Shown: piece by piece, positions 34,532 to 43,506 of the stretch
How positions within the stretch are numbered: the stretch's first letter is position 1
How the letters are laid out: every line of letters starts with the position of its first letter
NCBI GenBank assembly: GCA_020639095.1
Contig: JACKHH010000015.1
Location: 10,589 to 74,588 of the forward strand
From: Phycisphaerales bacterium
GTDB taxonomy: Bacteria > Planctomycetota > Phycisphaerae > UBA1845
Direction: 5' to 3'
Length of the DNA: 64,000 nt
Program-made: the position numbers and the translations under genes
Notes under the pieces: model-generated
Told to the model about the DNA's origin: nothing
Databases searched by the model: none
Seen by the model: the letters and a program-made list of their open reading frames with translations, nothing else

Positions 34532-35587
34532 GTGACGAAACGATTCATTGTGGTTGCACTGGCGCTTGCGTCGGTCGGTTCAGTTGCGCAGGGCGTTGAA
34601 TTGCGGATGCAATGGGAAGGCTTGGATGCCGACGCACGTACGATTGAACTTGCCGTCGGTGAGCAGGCGGTGTTTGAGGTACACCTTGACGGTTTTGCCG
34701 ACGATGACTCGATTTCCGGTATGTATTTCGAGAACGAGGATGCTTCGGGTCTGGTGTTGATCGATGCCGCAACCGAGATCGCAGGTTGGACGACCACCGT
34801 CGCGTCGGACATGACCTTTGGAGAGCCGGGCGAGCAGGTCATCTACTTTGGCGTTGAGCCCGAGGATTTCATCGAATCCCCCGACGACTTGCTGGTCGGC
34901 ACCGTTACGTTCGAATTGCAGTCGGGCAATGTCGGTGATGAATTCGAGATTACGTTCAATCTCAGTTTCACGTCGATCCTGAACTCAACGGCTGGCACCT
35001 ATTCGCGCACCACGACGGGCAGCGCCACGCAAGACAATCCCGGTCGCTACCACGTCGGCGCGGGAAGCCCCGGCTATACGCAGCTTGGCGTGACTGATCT
35101 GCGTGATCCGCTGATTGTGCGCGTGAAGCAGGGCAGTACGAGTGGCGGTGGTGGTGGTGGCGGTGGTGGCGGCGGCACTGGTGGTGGTGACACTGGCGGT
35201 GGTGATACTGGCGGTGGTGATACTGGCGGTGGTGATACCGGTGGTGGCGATACCGGCGGCGGCGATACGGGCGGTGGCGATACCGGTGGCGTTGACAACG
35301 GCGGTGGTGACACCGGTGGTGGCGATACGGGTGGTGGTGACACTGGCGGCGTGGATAACGGCGGTGGCGATACCGGTGGCGGAGATACTGGCGGCGGTGA
35401 TACCGGGGGTGGTGACACCGGCGGTGGCGATACCGGCGGATCGGGTGGCCAGGACAATGGCAACGATCAGGGGAACACCGGCGGCGGTTTGTGCGGTTTG
35501 GGTGTTGCGCCGATGCTGCCGATCATGTTGCTCGGGCTTGCCGGTTTGAAATCGTCGCGGCGACGCCATTCGCGCTGGGTGAGTTAG
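34532..35587 (+). CDS. Exported stalk protein with GGGDT repeats and Cys-type C-terminal anchor
   Basis: A 351-residue protein. A GTG start at 34532 with GGAG upstream gives MTKRFIVVALALASVGSVAQG, a good signal peptide. The frame upstream is not supported. The body (about residues 22-200) is beta-rich (FEVHLDGFADDDSISGMYF and GTVTFELQSGNVGDEFEI) and may be a cohesin-like fold. A Gly run is followed by 17 pentapeptides, mostly GGGDT with two GGVDN, forming a flexible stalk. The C-terminus is GLCGLGVAPMLPIMLLGLAG then an Arg cluster (SSRRRHSR). That is a Cys-containing sorting signal reminiscent of the MYXO-CTERM type, distinct from PEP-CTERM. A cohesin-like anchored receptor for the nearby dockerin proteins is an attractive but unproven role. 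Confidence 0.82.
   Translation: MTKRFIVVALALASVGSVAQGVELRMQWEGLDADARTIELAVGEQAVFEVHLDGFADDDSISGMYFENEDASGLVLIDAATEIAGWTTTVASDMTFGEPGEQVIYFGVEPEDFIESPDDLLVGTVTFELQSGNVGDEFEITFNLSFTSILNSTAGTYSRTTTGSATQDNPGRYHVGAGSPGYTQLGVTDLRDPLIVRVKQGSTSGGGGGGGGGGGTGGGDTGGGDTGGGDTGGGDTGGGDTGGGDTGGGDTGGVDNGGGDTGGGDTGGGDTGGVDNGGGDTGGGDTGGGDTGGGDTGGGDTGGSGGQDNGNDQGNTGGGLCGLGVAPMLPIMLLGLAGLKSSRRRHSRWVS
35180..35434 (+). repeat. 15-bp tandem repeat encoding GGGDT
   Basis: Seventeen in-frame 15-base units, each mostly GGCGGTGGCGATACC with synonymous changes, encode fifteen GGGDT and two GGVDN units. The array probably expands and contracts by slippage. The two GGVDN units sit after seven and after another three GGGDT units, which suggests a higher-order block. 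Confidence 0.95.
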
Positions 35588-35614
35588 CACCGGCGACGTG
35601 CGTTCGCGATTCGC

Positions 35615-37549
35615 TTACGGCTCGGTGCTGTCGAGCCGTTTGCGCACTTCGTAGATCTTCGGCTGAACGTCCGGGCCGATGCGGTCTGGATCGAGGGCGA
35701 GGGCTCGTTCGTAATACTCAAGGGCCTTTCTGAGCTCCCCAGCGCGCAGCGCGCGATCGCCGCGGAGCATGGGCACCGCGCCCAGGTCGGGCGCGAGGCG
35801 CTCGGCGATTCCCAGCGTCTGCTCGCATTCCGCGTCGTGCCCTTCGTGGTCATACGCCGACGCGAGCAGGTACACCATGTAGGGTTCGGGGTGCTTGCGG
35901 ACGAACGTGCTCATCGTCTGTATTGCGGAATCCCAATCACCCTTTTCGATGTACAGGCTGGCCAGCGTGCGGACCGGCTCGGCGAAGCCTTCTGCCGCCG
36001 CGACCAGTTCCTTTCCGACGCGGATGGCTTCGTCCCGTTCGCCGAGCGCGGCGTACTTCTTCAACTCCGACATGCCATTGATCACTTCGATGTGATCCTT
36101 CGGGTCGCAGTCGTTGTCCACGAACTGTTTGCCGCTGGTTGTGGGGGCTGTGTAACCCAGCGCGGTCAGGCGTTCGATGTCCTCCTGCGACATCTCCACG
36201 ACGGAGGTCTGTGCGGTTTGGCTGGACCAAGTGTCGAGCAGTGCCGTCAGCCGTTCACGGAGCTCGCCGGCTTGCTTCGCATTTTCTGCGAATTGGTTGT
36301 TCAATTCCTGCGGGTCATTGCGCAGGTTGTAGTACTCCGCGCGCGGCGCGAGGATGAACTTGTCGAAGCGCCGGCGCAACGCGAACAGCGGGCTGCACCC
36401 GATCTCGGCTGGGTATACGGTTTCTAGGTAGATCGCACGATCTTGCGGCCAGGCGCGTGTGAGCAGGTCGATACCATCCAGATTGCTCTCCGGCTCCAAG
36501 CCGAAGAGATCAATCAGCGTCGGGTAGAGATCGACCAAGCCGACGACGCGATCGTTAACGCAGTAGGGTTTGTCGAAAAGGCTCGGGCATGAAAGGATGA
36601 TGGCTGCGTGCGTGGTGGCTTCGTAGACAAAAACCAAGTGATACGCTTCGCCGTGCTCGCCGAGTGACTCGCCGTGATCGCTGGCGACGACGACCAGCGT
36701 GCGTTCGCGCAGGTGCATCTTGTCGAGGTGGTCGATCAGGCGGCGGAACTGCGCGTCGACGAACGCGATTTCCGCATCGTAAGGCCGGTCGCGGAACTGT
36801 TCGAGACTTGCGAGCGGTGACAGGTGCGGTGCGTGCGGATCGAAGTAGTGTACCCAGAGGAAAAACGGGGCGTCCGTTGGTCGCTGCTTGAGCCAGTTGA
36901 GCGCCGCCACCGTGACATCATCCGCACGGCGCTCATTGTGCAACGTGATGTTGTGGCGTTCGAGATCGGGGCTAATGCCGAAATCGTACGTGTCGAAGCC
37001 CTGCGCCAAACCGAAGCGCTTCTCGAGCACGAACGCGGAAACGAATCCCGCCGTCGCGTACCCCGCCTGTTTGAACTTCTCCGCGAGGGTGACGTGCTCA
37101 TCCGCAAGACGATCGGTACCGTTGTAGCGCACGCCGATGCTCGGCGGATATTTCCCGGTCATCATCACCGAATGTGACGGCAACGTGATCGGTACCGATG
37201 AAACCGCGTTGTCAAAACGCACGCCGTGCTCTGCCAGGCCGTCGATCGTGGGTGTGGCTGCTTCCGCGTACCCATAGCAACCAAGGCGATCCGGCCGCGT
37301 GGTGTCGAGCGTGACGAAGAGCAGGTTGAATCCGCGCGCTGCACCCGATTTGACGACGTCGGGCAGAACGACCGGTGTCGCACCGTTCGTCGATGACGCG
37401 TCGCCATTGCCATTTCGCCGAATTACCACCCACGCGAGCAGCCCGATGATGATTGCGACGACGACAACGATGCGCATTCGCGACGTGGGCGCGCCGGCGC
37501 CATTAGTTTGGGGAGAATCATTGGGCATCGGTAAGTGTTCCGTCGACAT
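35615..37549 (-). CDS. Sulfatase-fold (alkaline phosphatase superfamily) protein with TPR tail
   Basis: A 644-residue inner-membrane-anchored protein: an N-terminal TM helix (IVVVVAIIIGLLAWVVI), then a sulfatase-fold domain. The metal site is VTLDTTRPDRLGCYGY, and later SDHGESLGEHGE. The canonical sulfatase Cys/Ser-x-Pro-x-Arg motif reads TLPSHSVMMTG, so Thr takes the place of the formylglycine precursor and His replaces Arg. The protein is therefore not a standard sulfatase; Thr nucleophiles occur in related phosphoryl- or phosphoethanolamine-transferring members. The last 150 residues are TPR-like (EPVRTLASLYIEKGDWDSAI and ALEYYERALALDP). The ATG at 37549 and one at 37528 are both possible starts. 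It faces the stalk protein gene convergently, 27 bases apart. Confidence 0.88.
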   Translation of the reverse strand: MSTEHLPMPNDSPQTNGAGAPTSRMRIVVVVAIIIGLLAWVVIRRNGNGDASSTNGATPVVLPDVVKSGAARGFNLLFVTLDTTRPDRLGCYGYAEAATPTIDGLAEHGVRFDNAVSSVPITLPSHSVMMTGKYPPSIGVRYNGTDRLADEHVTLAEKFKQAGYATAGFVSAFVLEKRFGLAQGFDTYDFGISPDLERHNITLHNERRADDVTVAALNWLKQRPTDAPFFLWVHYFDPHAPHLSPLASLEQFRDRPYDAEIAFVDAQFRRLIDHLDKMHLRERTLVVVASDHGESLGEHGEAYHLVFVYEATTHAAIILSCPSLFDKPYCVNDRVVGLVDLYPTLIDLFGLEPESNLDGIDLLTRAWPQDRAIYLETVYPAEIGCSPLFALRRRFDKFILAPRAEYYNLRNDPQELNNQFAENAKQAGELRERLTALLDTWSSQTAQTSVVEMSQEDIERLTALGYTAPTTSGKQFVDNDCDPKDHIEVINGMSELKKYAALGERDEAIRVGKELVAAAEGFAEPVRTLASLYIEKGDWDSAIQTMSTFVRKHPEPYMVYLLASAYDHEGHDAECEQTLGIAERLAPDLGAVPMLRGDRALRAGELRKALEYYERALALDPDRIGPDVQPKIYEVRKRLDSTEP

Positions 37550-37706
37550 TGGCTGGGTTCGTCAGTATTTCGTGTCCCGCGCAGCCTGCATCTTCGCGAA
37601 CGAGGCGCCGGCTGTCCACGCGCAGCGTTGCACTCCCTATGGGCATACGCCATGATACCCCGCAACGTTCGAGATTCGCGGATTTCCCTCGGCAAGACGC
37701 GCCCGC

Positions 37707-39314
37707 ATGGACAACGACGCACCGCGCCAAGTCAGCACATCACGACCAGCGACTGCCCGACGCGTGCGCGATCGCAAACGCGCTCGCCGGGTTCTGCTCG
37801 CGATCGCCGCGCTTCAGGTCGTCTACGCGTCTGCCTATATCTATCGGTCGAGCTTCACCATCGAGGGTAAGCGTTATTACTGCTTATTCGACGATGCGAT
37901 GATCTCGATGCGTTACGGCGCGAACTGGGCTGCGGGCCATGGCCTGGTTTGGAACGTGGGCGAACGCGTCGAGGGGTATACGAATTTCGGCTGGACGCTG
38001 ATGATGGGCGTGTGCCACTTGTTGCCGCTTTCGCCGGCGCACGTGTGCCTGCTGATTCAGATTCTTGGTGCGGTGATTTGGATCGCACTGCTGCCGGCGA
38101 CGGCAGCGCTGGCGCGGGCTTGCCGCGCGCCGCCGCTGGCTGTGGTGATGGCGGCAGCGCTGACCGTTGCGCAGTGGAACCTCATCTTTTTCTCGATGAA
38201 CGGGATGGAGTCGGGGTTGCTCACGTTGCTCGTGACGCTGGGTTTTCGCGGTGCGGTGATGTCGCTGCGCATGCGCCGCGGTCGCGTGCTGCCCTTCTGT
38301 TGGTTTGCGTTGGCGATGCTGGTTCGCCCGGACGCGTTGCTGGTCTTGGTTTTCACGGCCGGGCTGCTGGTGCTGTTCGCGCGGCAGCGCTGGCGGACGA
38401 TCTTGGGTTTCACAATCGTTGTGATTGTGGTTGCGGCGCACGTGCTTTGGCGCAAGAGCTATTATGATGAGTGGCTGCCGAACACGTACTACCTCAAAGC
38501 CACCGGCTGGCCGCTCGTGTCGCGCCTGCACGCGGGCGTGCTGACCACGGTTTGGGCGCTTGCAGCCCTGGCGCTGCCGTTCGTGCTGAGCCTCTTCCGT
38601 GTTGCCCGGATGCGTGTTTGGCACGGGTTGTTGCTCGGCGCGTTTGTGATCATGCTTGCGTATGGCACGTATGTCGGTGGCGATGCCTGGCCGAAGCACT
38701 ACCGTTTTGTCCTGCCCGTTACGCCTGGCTTGATGGTGCTGGGGGTGCTGGGCATGTTGCATGTCATGGGCTCTTCGCAAGCGACTTGGGCGATGCGTTT
38801 GCGTGCGTGGGGCGCACTCGCGGTCGTCGTGTTGATCGTCAACGCGCCGCATCTGTCGCATTGGGCGCTGCTCAATCCACCCTACGGTACACTGGGGAAT
38901 CGTACGAGCGTTGAATATGCGCTGGCGGCTGATCGGATCGCCGAGCCCTCCGCCACGGTGGCGGTCGCGTGGGCGGGCGCGTTTCCGTACTACGCGAATC
39001 GCACGTGTTTCGATCTGTTGGGCAAGTGCGATCCGTACATCGCGCGAACGCCCGCGCACGCGGACGTCTTGCGGGCGGGTCACAACAAGTTCGACACGGA
39101 ATACATGCTCCGGACGCACGATCCGGACATCGTTGTCGATCGCCTTTCGGACATGCCCGAGGTGTTTTTCGTGCGTTACCACTCCGCCCGCATCGACATC
39201 GACGGCGACGAACTGGTGCTCGCCGTGCGTCGCGGCAGCCCGCGGATTCATCGCGTGGAAACGGTGCCGTGGGAACGCGCGCGCGAAATCTACCTGACGA
39301 CGCGTCGCGAATGA
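37707..39314 (+). CDS. GT-C type membrane glycosyltransferase
   Basis: A 535-residue polytopic protein. After a basic N-terminus, a first helix precedes CLFDDAMISMRYGANWAAGHG and VWNVGERVEGYTNFGW. This FDD...NxGERVEGYTN block is shared by GT-C transferases similar to the mycobacterial terminal arabinofuranosyltransferase AftB, and by undecaprenyl-linked sugar transferases. The Asp pair near residue 63 is the likely catalytic and metal region. About nine to eleven further helices follow, then a soluble C-terminal domain of about 140 residues on the outer face. The donor and acceptor cannot be named from sequence. It is divergent from the sulfatase-fold gene. Confidence 0.82.
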   Translation: MDNDAPRQVSTSRPATARRVRDRKRARRVLLAIAALQVVYASAYIYRSSFTIEGKRYYCLFDDAMISMRYGANWAAGHGLVWNVGERVEGYTNFGWTLMMGVCHLLPLSPAHVCLLIQILGAVIWIALLPATAALARACRAPPLAVVMAAALTVAQWNLIFFSMNGMESGLLTLLVTLGFRGAVMSLRMRRGRVLPFCWFALAMLVRPDALLVLVFTAGLLVLFARQRWRTILGFTIVVIVVAAHVLWRKSYYDEWLPNTYYLKATGWPLVSRLHAGVLTTVWALAALALPFVLSLFRVARMRVWHGLLLGAFVIMLAYGTYVGGDAWPKHYRFVLPVTPGLMVLGVLGMLHVMGSSQATWAMRLRAWGALAVVVLIVNAPHLSHWALLNPPYGTLGNRTSVEYALAADRIAEPSATVAVAWAGAFPYYANRTCFDLLGKCDPYIARTPAHADVLRAGHNKFDTEYMLRTHDPDIVVDRLSDMPEVFFVRYHSARIDIDGDELVLAVRRGSPRIHRVETVPWERAREIYLTTRRE

Positions 39315-39369
39315 CAGGGGCCGTGAATAACAGGGGCCGTGAATAACAGGGGCCGCGAATAACAGGGGC
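39312..39369. repeat. Short 16-bp tandem repeat at the gene junction
   Basis: The unit TAACAGGGGCCGTGAA occurs three times with small changes, followed by a partial fourth. It starts at the stop codon of the glycosyltransferase gene and ends five bases from the stop of the convergent MscS gene. There is no spacer structure, so it is not CRISPR. Confidence 0.8.
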
Positions 39370-39373
39370 AACG

Positions 39374-42160
39374 TTACGATTTGCGTTTGTCGGAAATGTG
39401 CAGGAAGGCGTAGATGCGGCGGCGCAGGTCGACGGCACGCGGCTCCTGGGCGGATGCCGTTGCGTGCTTGGCGTGTGTTGCGTCCATCTCCGCGCGGCGG
39501 GCAGCCAGCACCTGGCTCAGCTTACGGACGATGTCCGGGCGTTCTTGAAGCAGCGGCGCGATCATCTTGTTGTCGATCTCGTAGACCACTGAATCAATGG
39601 CCGCCGTTACGGTCGCGGTACGACACTCACCGGTCATCAGGCACATTTCGCCGAAGAATTGCCCCGGAACAATTTGCCCGACGCGGCGCGTGGAGCCATT
39701 CTTGCGAACGGTGACGCGCAGCAGTCCCTGATTGACGACGAACAGCGACGCGCCGGGCTCATCCTGTTTCACGACCTCGTCACCGGCAGCGCACTCCCTC
39801 CGGCGGGCGGCGTGCGCGAGCTGTTCGAGCTCGCCCGCGTTGAGCGATTTGAACAACCACGCGTGGCGCAGCGCTTCGACCGGGCAGCGCTCGCCGTCGT
39901 CGGGTTTCGCGGTTCTGCTCTCGGGTTCCGGGAGCATGCGCACTTCGAGCGGTGTCTCGGGGTCGATGTGCAGGTCGCGTTGCGGGAAGGCGATGACGAT
40001 GCCGGCCGCACGGAAGAGCTGGTCGATGGTCGTGCGCACGTCGGAGCGGACGATGCGCAGCTCCATTTCCTTGCTCGTGTGTACCCAGAAGTAGACGTCG
40101 AAGACGAGCGCATTGTCGCCGAAATCCTCGAAGATCACGATCGGTTCGGGGTGACGCAGCACCTTATCGTGTTCGAGCGCGGTCGCGCGCATCAGTTCGA
40201 TAACCTTCTCCGTCGGCGAGCCGTAGGCCACGCCCACGCGCACCGTCGTGCGAATGTGCGCATCGGTCAGCGTCCAGTTCACCACGGTGTTTTCGAGCAT
40301 GAAGCTGTTGGGAATCAGCAGGTCGATACCGTCAGGCCGGCGCACGTGCGTGCAACGCGCGCCGATCGATTGCACGTGTCCGAGCGATCCTTCCACCTGC
40401 ACGAGATCGCCGATGTTCACCTGCCGCTCCGCCAGCAGAATCCACCCGCTGATGAAGTTGTTGATGATGTTCTGCGCACCGAAACCGACACCGATCGCGA
40501 TGGCGCCGCCCAGCACGGTGAAGACCGTGAGCGGTACGCTGACGAGGTTCAGCGCCAGCAGCGTGAACAACAGGATCAGCAGGTAGAAGAAGACGCGTTC
40601 GAACGCGATCGACGATGCGCTGTGTACGCCGACGTGCGGGAGGATGCGCCGGCCGAGCACGCCGCTGAGCCACCGTGATATGCGAATTCCCAAAAAGAGC
40701 AGCAGCAACCCGAGCACGATCTTGCTGACCGTGATGGGGCGGTCGTCGACGCTGGCGATCTCGAAGCGCCAGACGCGCATCATCGCGTCCCACACGCGGG
40801 CCGCCCGTTCGCCCAGCGAGGTGGACCCGTCCTGCAATTCCTCGAGCAGCTTGCGTTCCAGTTTTCGCTGGTTTTGCAGGCTGGACAGGTAGGCTTGGTA
40901 CGTCGCGATGGCTTGTTGGAGGCTGGCTTGCTGGGTGTCGAGCGCGCGGCGCAGTTCGGGCGCGAGTTGTTCGCGGATTGCGAGTGGGGCCGCAGCCGCT
41001 GTCAGGTCGTTCTGAAGATCCGCCAGCCGCGACGTTTGCAGCTTCGTTTCACCGTCGATTGCGTCGAGTGCGTCCTGCGCTTCTTTGATCCAGGTCGTGC
41101 GCTGCTCGGACGCCACTGTTTCCGAAGCGACCACGTAGCGCCTTTGCCACGTCTGCTTCATCCGCGCCATGTGTTCGAGCCGCTTGGTGAGCAGCGATAC
41201 TTCGTTCTGAGCGGCTGCTCGGGCTGCGCGCCAGGCTTTGACTTCGTCGCCGATCGACACTTTCGGGGTTGTCGCCTGATCCGCCCGCTGCCGCGCGTCG
41301 AGCCACTGGCGTTCGAGATAGGCGACGTTCATCTCATCGGCTGCGAGCGCTCGCTTGAGATCGTCGATGGTCGCGTCGATCTCGACCTGTCGCGCCATGA
41401 GATCCCGGCGCGCGAAGTGGACTTCGCTGGCGATGCTCGCGATCTTTTCGTCGACGAACTGTTGCGCCAGTTCCTCGACCTGCTTGGCGGATTGCTGATT
41501 CTTGAATTCGAGCTTGCGCAGTTCGTGCTGCTCTGCCGCGAGTTGGCTTTCTAGCGCCGCGCGTCGTTCTGCCGCTGCCAGGCTCGCGGCCTTCGTGTCG
41601 TCCTTGTTCGCGGCGAGCGCTTCCTTCGCCTGCCGCCGAACGCGCTCTTTTTCCTCGTGATTCTGCGAGGCACGCGCGACGTTCGCCTCCGCCGTGTGTA
41701 CCGACGTCGTCAGGGTTGCGAGCGCGTCGTTGCTCTTCTGCTGATCGTCACGCAGGCGATCGAGCAGCAGGAACGAGTAGGGGCGTTCCTCCTCCGGGCC
41801 GCTGAGTCGCAGCTTTTCGAGCGCAGCCTTGCGGTCCGCGAGTTGCCGGGTGAGGTCGGTGGCCCGTTCGGCTTCGATTTCCTGCTGCGCGAGCACGGCA
41901 TCGATCTGTGCGAGCAGGTCAGCCTGTTCGGAAAGGCTCGGCGGGACGTTGTGGCCATTCGCGGCTGCGATGGCTGCGACAACGGATTCGCGTTGTGTTG
42001 CGATGTCAGCGCGTCGCGCGGCGATCGCTTGGGAAGGCGATGCCTTGGTTTCCGACTGGCCGAACGCACAGCCGGCGAACAGCAGCGTCGCGAGTATCGC
42101 GCACAGTCGACGCGATCTGCATTGCGTGTTTCGCGAGATAAGCGTGGTCAATCGGATCAT
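39374..42160 (-). CDS. MscS-family channel with coiled coil and cyclic-nucleotide-binding domain
   Basis: A 928-residue mechanosensitive channel-type protein. The N-terminus has a signal helix ending LLFAGC. Then comes a long helical/coiled-coil region (about residues 40-420), as in the large MscK-type periplasmic domains. TM helices begin near residue 455; the pore helix VLGGAIAIGVGFGAQNIINN lies near 545-570. The MscS beta domain (GDLVQVEGSLGHVQSIGARC) and the cytoplasmic vestibule follow. At about residues 770-870 there is a cyclic-nucleotide-binding domain (LFKSLNAGELEQLAHA and GQFFGEMCLMTGECRTATV), joining ligand gating to an MscS pore. The final residues are basic. The gene begins nine bases after the threonine aldolase stop, so they may be co-transcribed. 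Confidence 0.92.
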   Translation of the reverse strand: MIRLTTLISRNTQCRSRRLCAILATLLFAGCAFGQSETKASPSQAIAARRADIATQRESVVAAIAAANGHNVPPSLSEQADLLAQIDAVLAQQEIEAERATDLTRQLADRKAALEKLRLSGPEEERPYSFLLLDRLRDDQQKSNDALATLTTSVHTAEANVARASQNHEEKERVRRQAKEALAANKDDTKAASLAAAERRAALESQLAAEQHELRKLEFKNQQSAKQVEELAQQFVDEKIASIASEVHFARRDLMARQVEIDATIDDLKRALAADEMNVAYLERQWLDARQRADQATTPKVSIGDEVKAWRAARAAAQNEVSLLTKRLEHMARMKQTWQRRYVVASETVASEQRTTWIKEAQDALDAIDGETKLQTSRLADLQNDLTAAAAPLAIREQLAPELRRALDTQQASLQQAIATYQAYLSSLQNQRKLERKLLEELQDGSTSLGERAARVWDAMMRVWRFEIASVDDRPITVSKIVLGLLLLFLGIRISRWLSGVLGRRILPHVGVHSASSIAFERVFFYLLILLFTLLALNLVSVPLTVFTVLGGAIAIGVGFGAQNIINNFISGWILLAERQVNIGDLVQVEGSLGHVQSIGARCTHVRRPDGIDLLIPNSFMLENTVVNWTLTDAHIRTTVRVGVAYGSPTEKVIELMRATALEHDKVLRHPEPIVIFEDFGDNALVFDVYFWVHTSKEMELRIVRSDVRTTIDQLFRAAGIVIAFPQRDLHIDPETPLEVRMLPEPESRTAKPDDGERCPVEALRHAWLFKSLNAGELEQLAHAARRRECAAGDEVVKQDEPGASLFVVNQGLLRVTVRKNGSTRRVGQIVPGQFFGEMCLMTGECRTATVTAAIDSVVYEIDNKMIAPLLQERPDIVRKLSQVLAARRAEMDATHAKHATASAQEPRAVDLRRRIYAFLHISDKRKS

Positions 42161-42169
42161 GTTACGAGT

Positions 42170-43204
42170 TTATCGAGCTGTTCTTGCGATGATGTCCGCA
42201 GCCTGGTCGATCATGTCGCTGCTAATGTGCAGGTGCGTGACGGCGCGGATGCGTTGCGGCCCCACGTCGAACATCCACACGCCGTTGGCTGCCAGCTTCT
42301 CGGTGAACGCCAGGGCTTTGCCCAGTCTTGCGTCGATGTTGAAGTAGACGATGTTCGTTTCGGGCGTCGCGACGGTGATGCCGGGAATGTTTGCGATTCG
42401 TTCCGCCAGTCGCTTCGCGTTCGCGTGATCCTCCGCGAGTCGGTCGACGTGGTGATCCAAAGCGTGCAAAGCAGCTGCGGCTAGGATTCCCGATTGACGC
42501 ATGCCGCCGCCGAACATCTTGCGGGCGCGCCGCGCCTGTTTGATGAAGTCCGCATCGCCCGCGACGGCCGACCCGACCGGCGCGCCCAGTCCTTTGGAAA
42601 AACAAATCGACACCGAGTCGACGTGCTTGCCATACGCGTCGGGCGCGACGCCGGCAGCCACGCACGCGTTCATCACCCGCGCGCCGTCGAGGTGGACCTT
42701 CAACCCGAGTTCGTGGGCGGTTGCGCCGATGGCGGCGACGTCCGCGACGGGCCAGATCGCGCCGCCGCCGCGGTTTTGGGTATTCTCAATGACAACGAGC
42801 GAGGTGCGCGGGAAGTGCTCGTCATCCGCGCGAACGGCTCCACGAACGTCATCGGCGGAGAACATTCCGCGTTCGCCTTCGAGGAACGCGAAGGTGCATC
42901 CGGAAAGCACTGCGGGCGCACCGGCTTCGTATTGGTAGATGTGGCTGAGACGATGGCAAATGATCTCGTCGCCGTGCTGCGTGTGCGCACGGATCGACAC
43001 CTGGTTGGCCATGGTGCCTGACGGGACAAAGACAGCCGCGGGTTTGCCGAACCTGGCGGCGACGCGTTCTTCGAGGCGGGCGACGGTGGGGTCATCCCCG
43101 AGCACGTCGTCGCCCACGACCGCGTCGGCCATGGCTTGGCGCATCGCGGGCGTGGGTTGGGTTACCGTGTCGCTGCGCAGGTCGATGAATTCGCTGTTGG
43201 GCAT
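42170..43204 (-). CDS. ltaE: Low-specificity L-threonine aldolase
   Basis: A 344-residue PLP enzyme that splits L-threonine or allo-threonine into glycine and acetaldehyde. The start FIDLRSDTVTQPTPAMR is the family N-terminal signature. His88 in HRLSHIYQYEAGAP stacks on PLP in characterised enzymes. HLDGARVMNA supplies the Asp that binds the pyridine nitrogen. Lys204 in CFSKGLGAPVGS is the Schiff-base lysine. Length is normal for the family. The gene is nine bases upstream of the MscS-type channel gene on the same strand; no metabolic link is evident. Confidence 0.95.
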   Translation of the reverse strand: MPNSEFIDLRSDTVTQPTPAMRQAMADAVVGDDVLGDDPTVARLEERVAARFGKPAAVFVPSGTMANQVSIRAHTQHGDEIICHRLSHIYQYEAGAPAVLSGCTFAFLEGERGMFSADDVRGAVRADDEHFPRTSLVVIENTQNRGGGAIWPVADVAAIGATAHELGLKVHLDGARVMNACVAAGVAPDAYGKHVDSVSICFSKGLGAPVGSAVAGDADFIKQARRARKMFGGGMRQSGILAAAALHALDHHVDRLAEDHANAKRLAERIANIPGITVATPETNIVYFNIDARLGKALAFTEKLAANGVWMFDVGPQRIRAVTHLHISSDMIDQAADIIARTAR

Positions 43205-43506
43205 GTGGCGCTACTCCGGCGTATCGATTCGGCGAGCCGCCATCATAACGCAACGGCGGCAGACTGTGCAGCCAGTGCGTTCGGCCCTGGGTGCAACCTG
43301 AGACGTCCACAGCCTCGCTGCGCGAGACCGTGCCACCCCGGCCGAGGTGGGCAGCGGGCGGTGGGCGCCCCGAACCACGTCGTTGTGAGCAGCCTGGCGA
43401 AAGACTTCATTGCCAGCCGATCCCGGCCGAGTTACTACAGATGCACGGAGAAAGCGAACGCTGGTTCGCCCCGTTGTGGCTGGCGGCTATACAGGAGTCA
43501 ACGACC
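43205..43506. other. Intergenic region between divergent genes
   Basis: About 300 bases. The frame of the downstream gene is open back to 43291, but only the ATG at 43507 follows AGGAG. I see no repeat or convincing promoter. Confidence 0.6.

Noticed and set aside
35074..35463. Pro/Ser-rich frame opposite the GGGDT repeat
   Set aside because: It is the complement of the repeat and has no independent support.
39312..39369. CRISPR array
   Set aside because: Units are contiguous 16-mers without spacers, and no cas genes are nearby.
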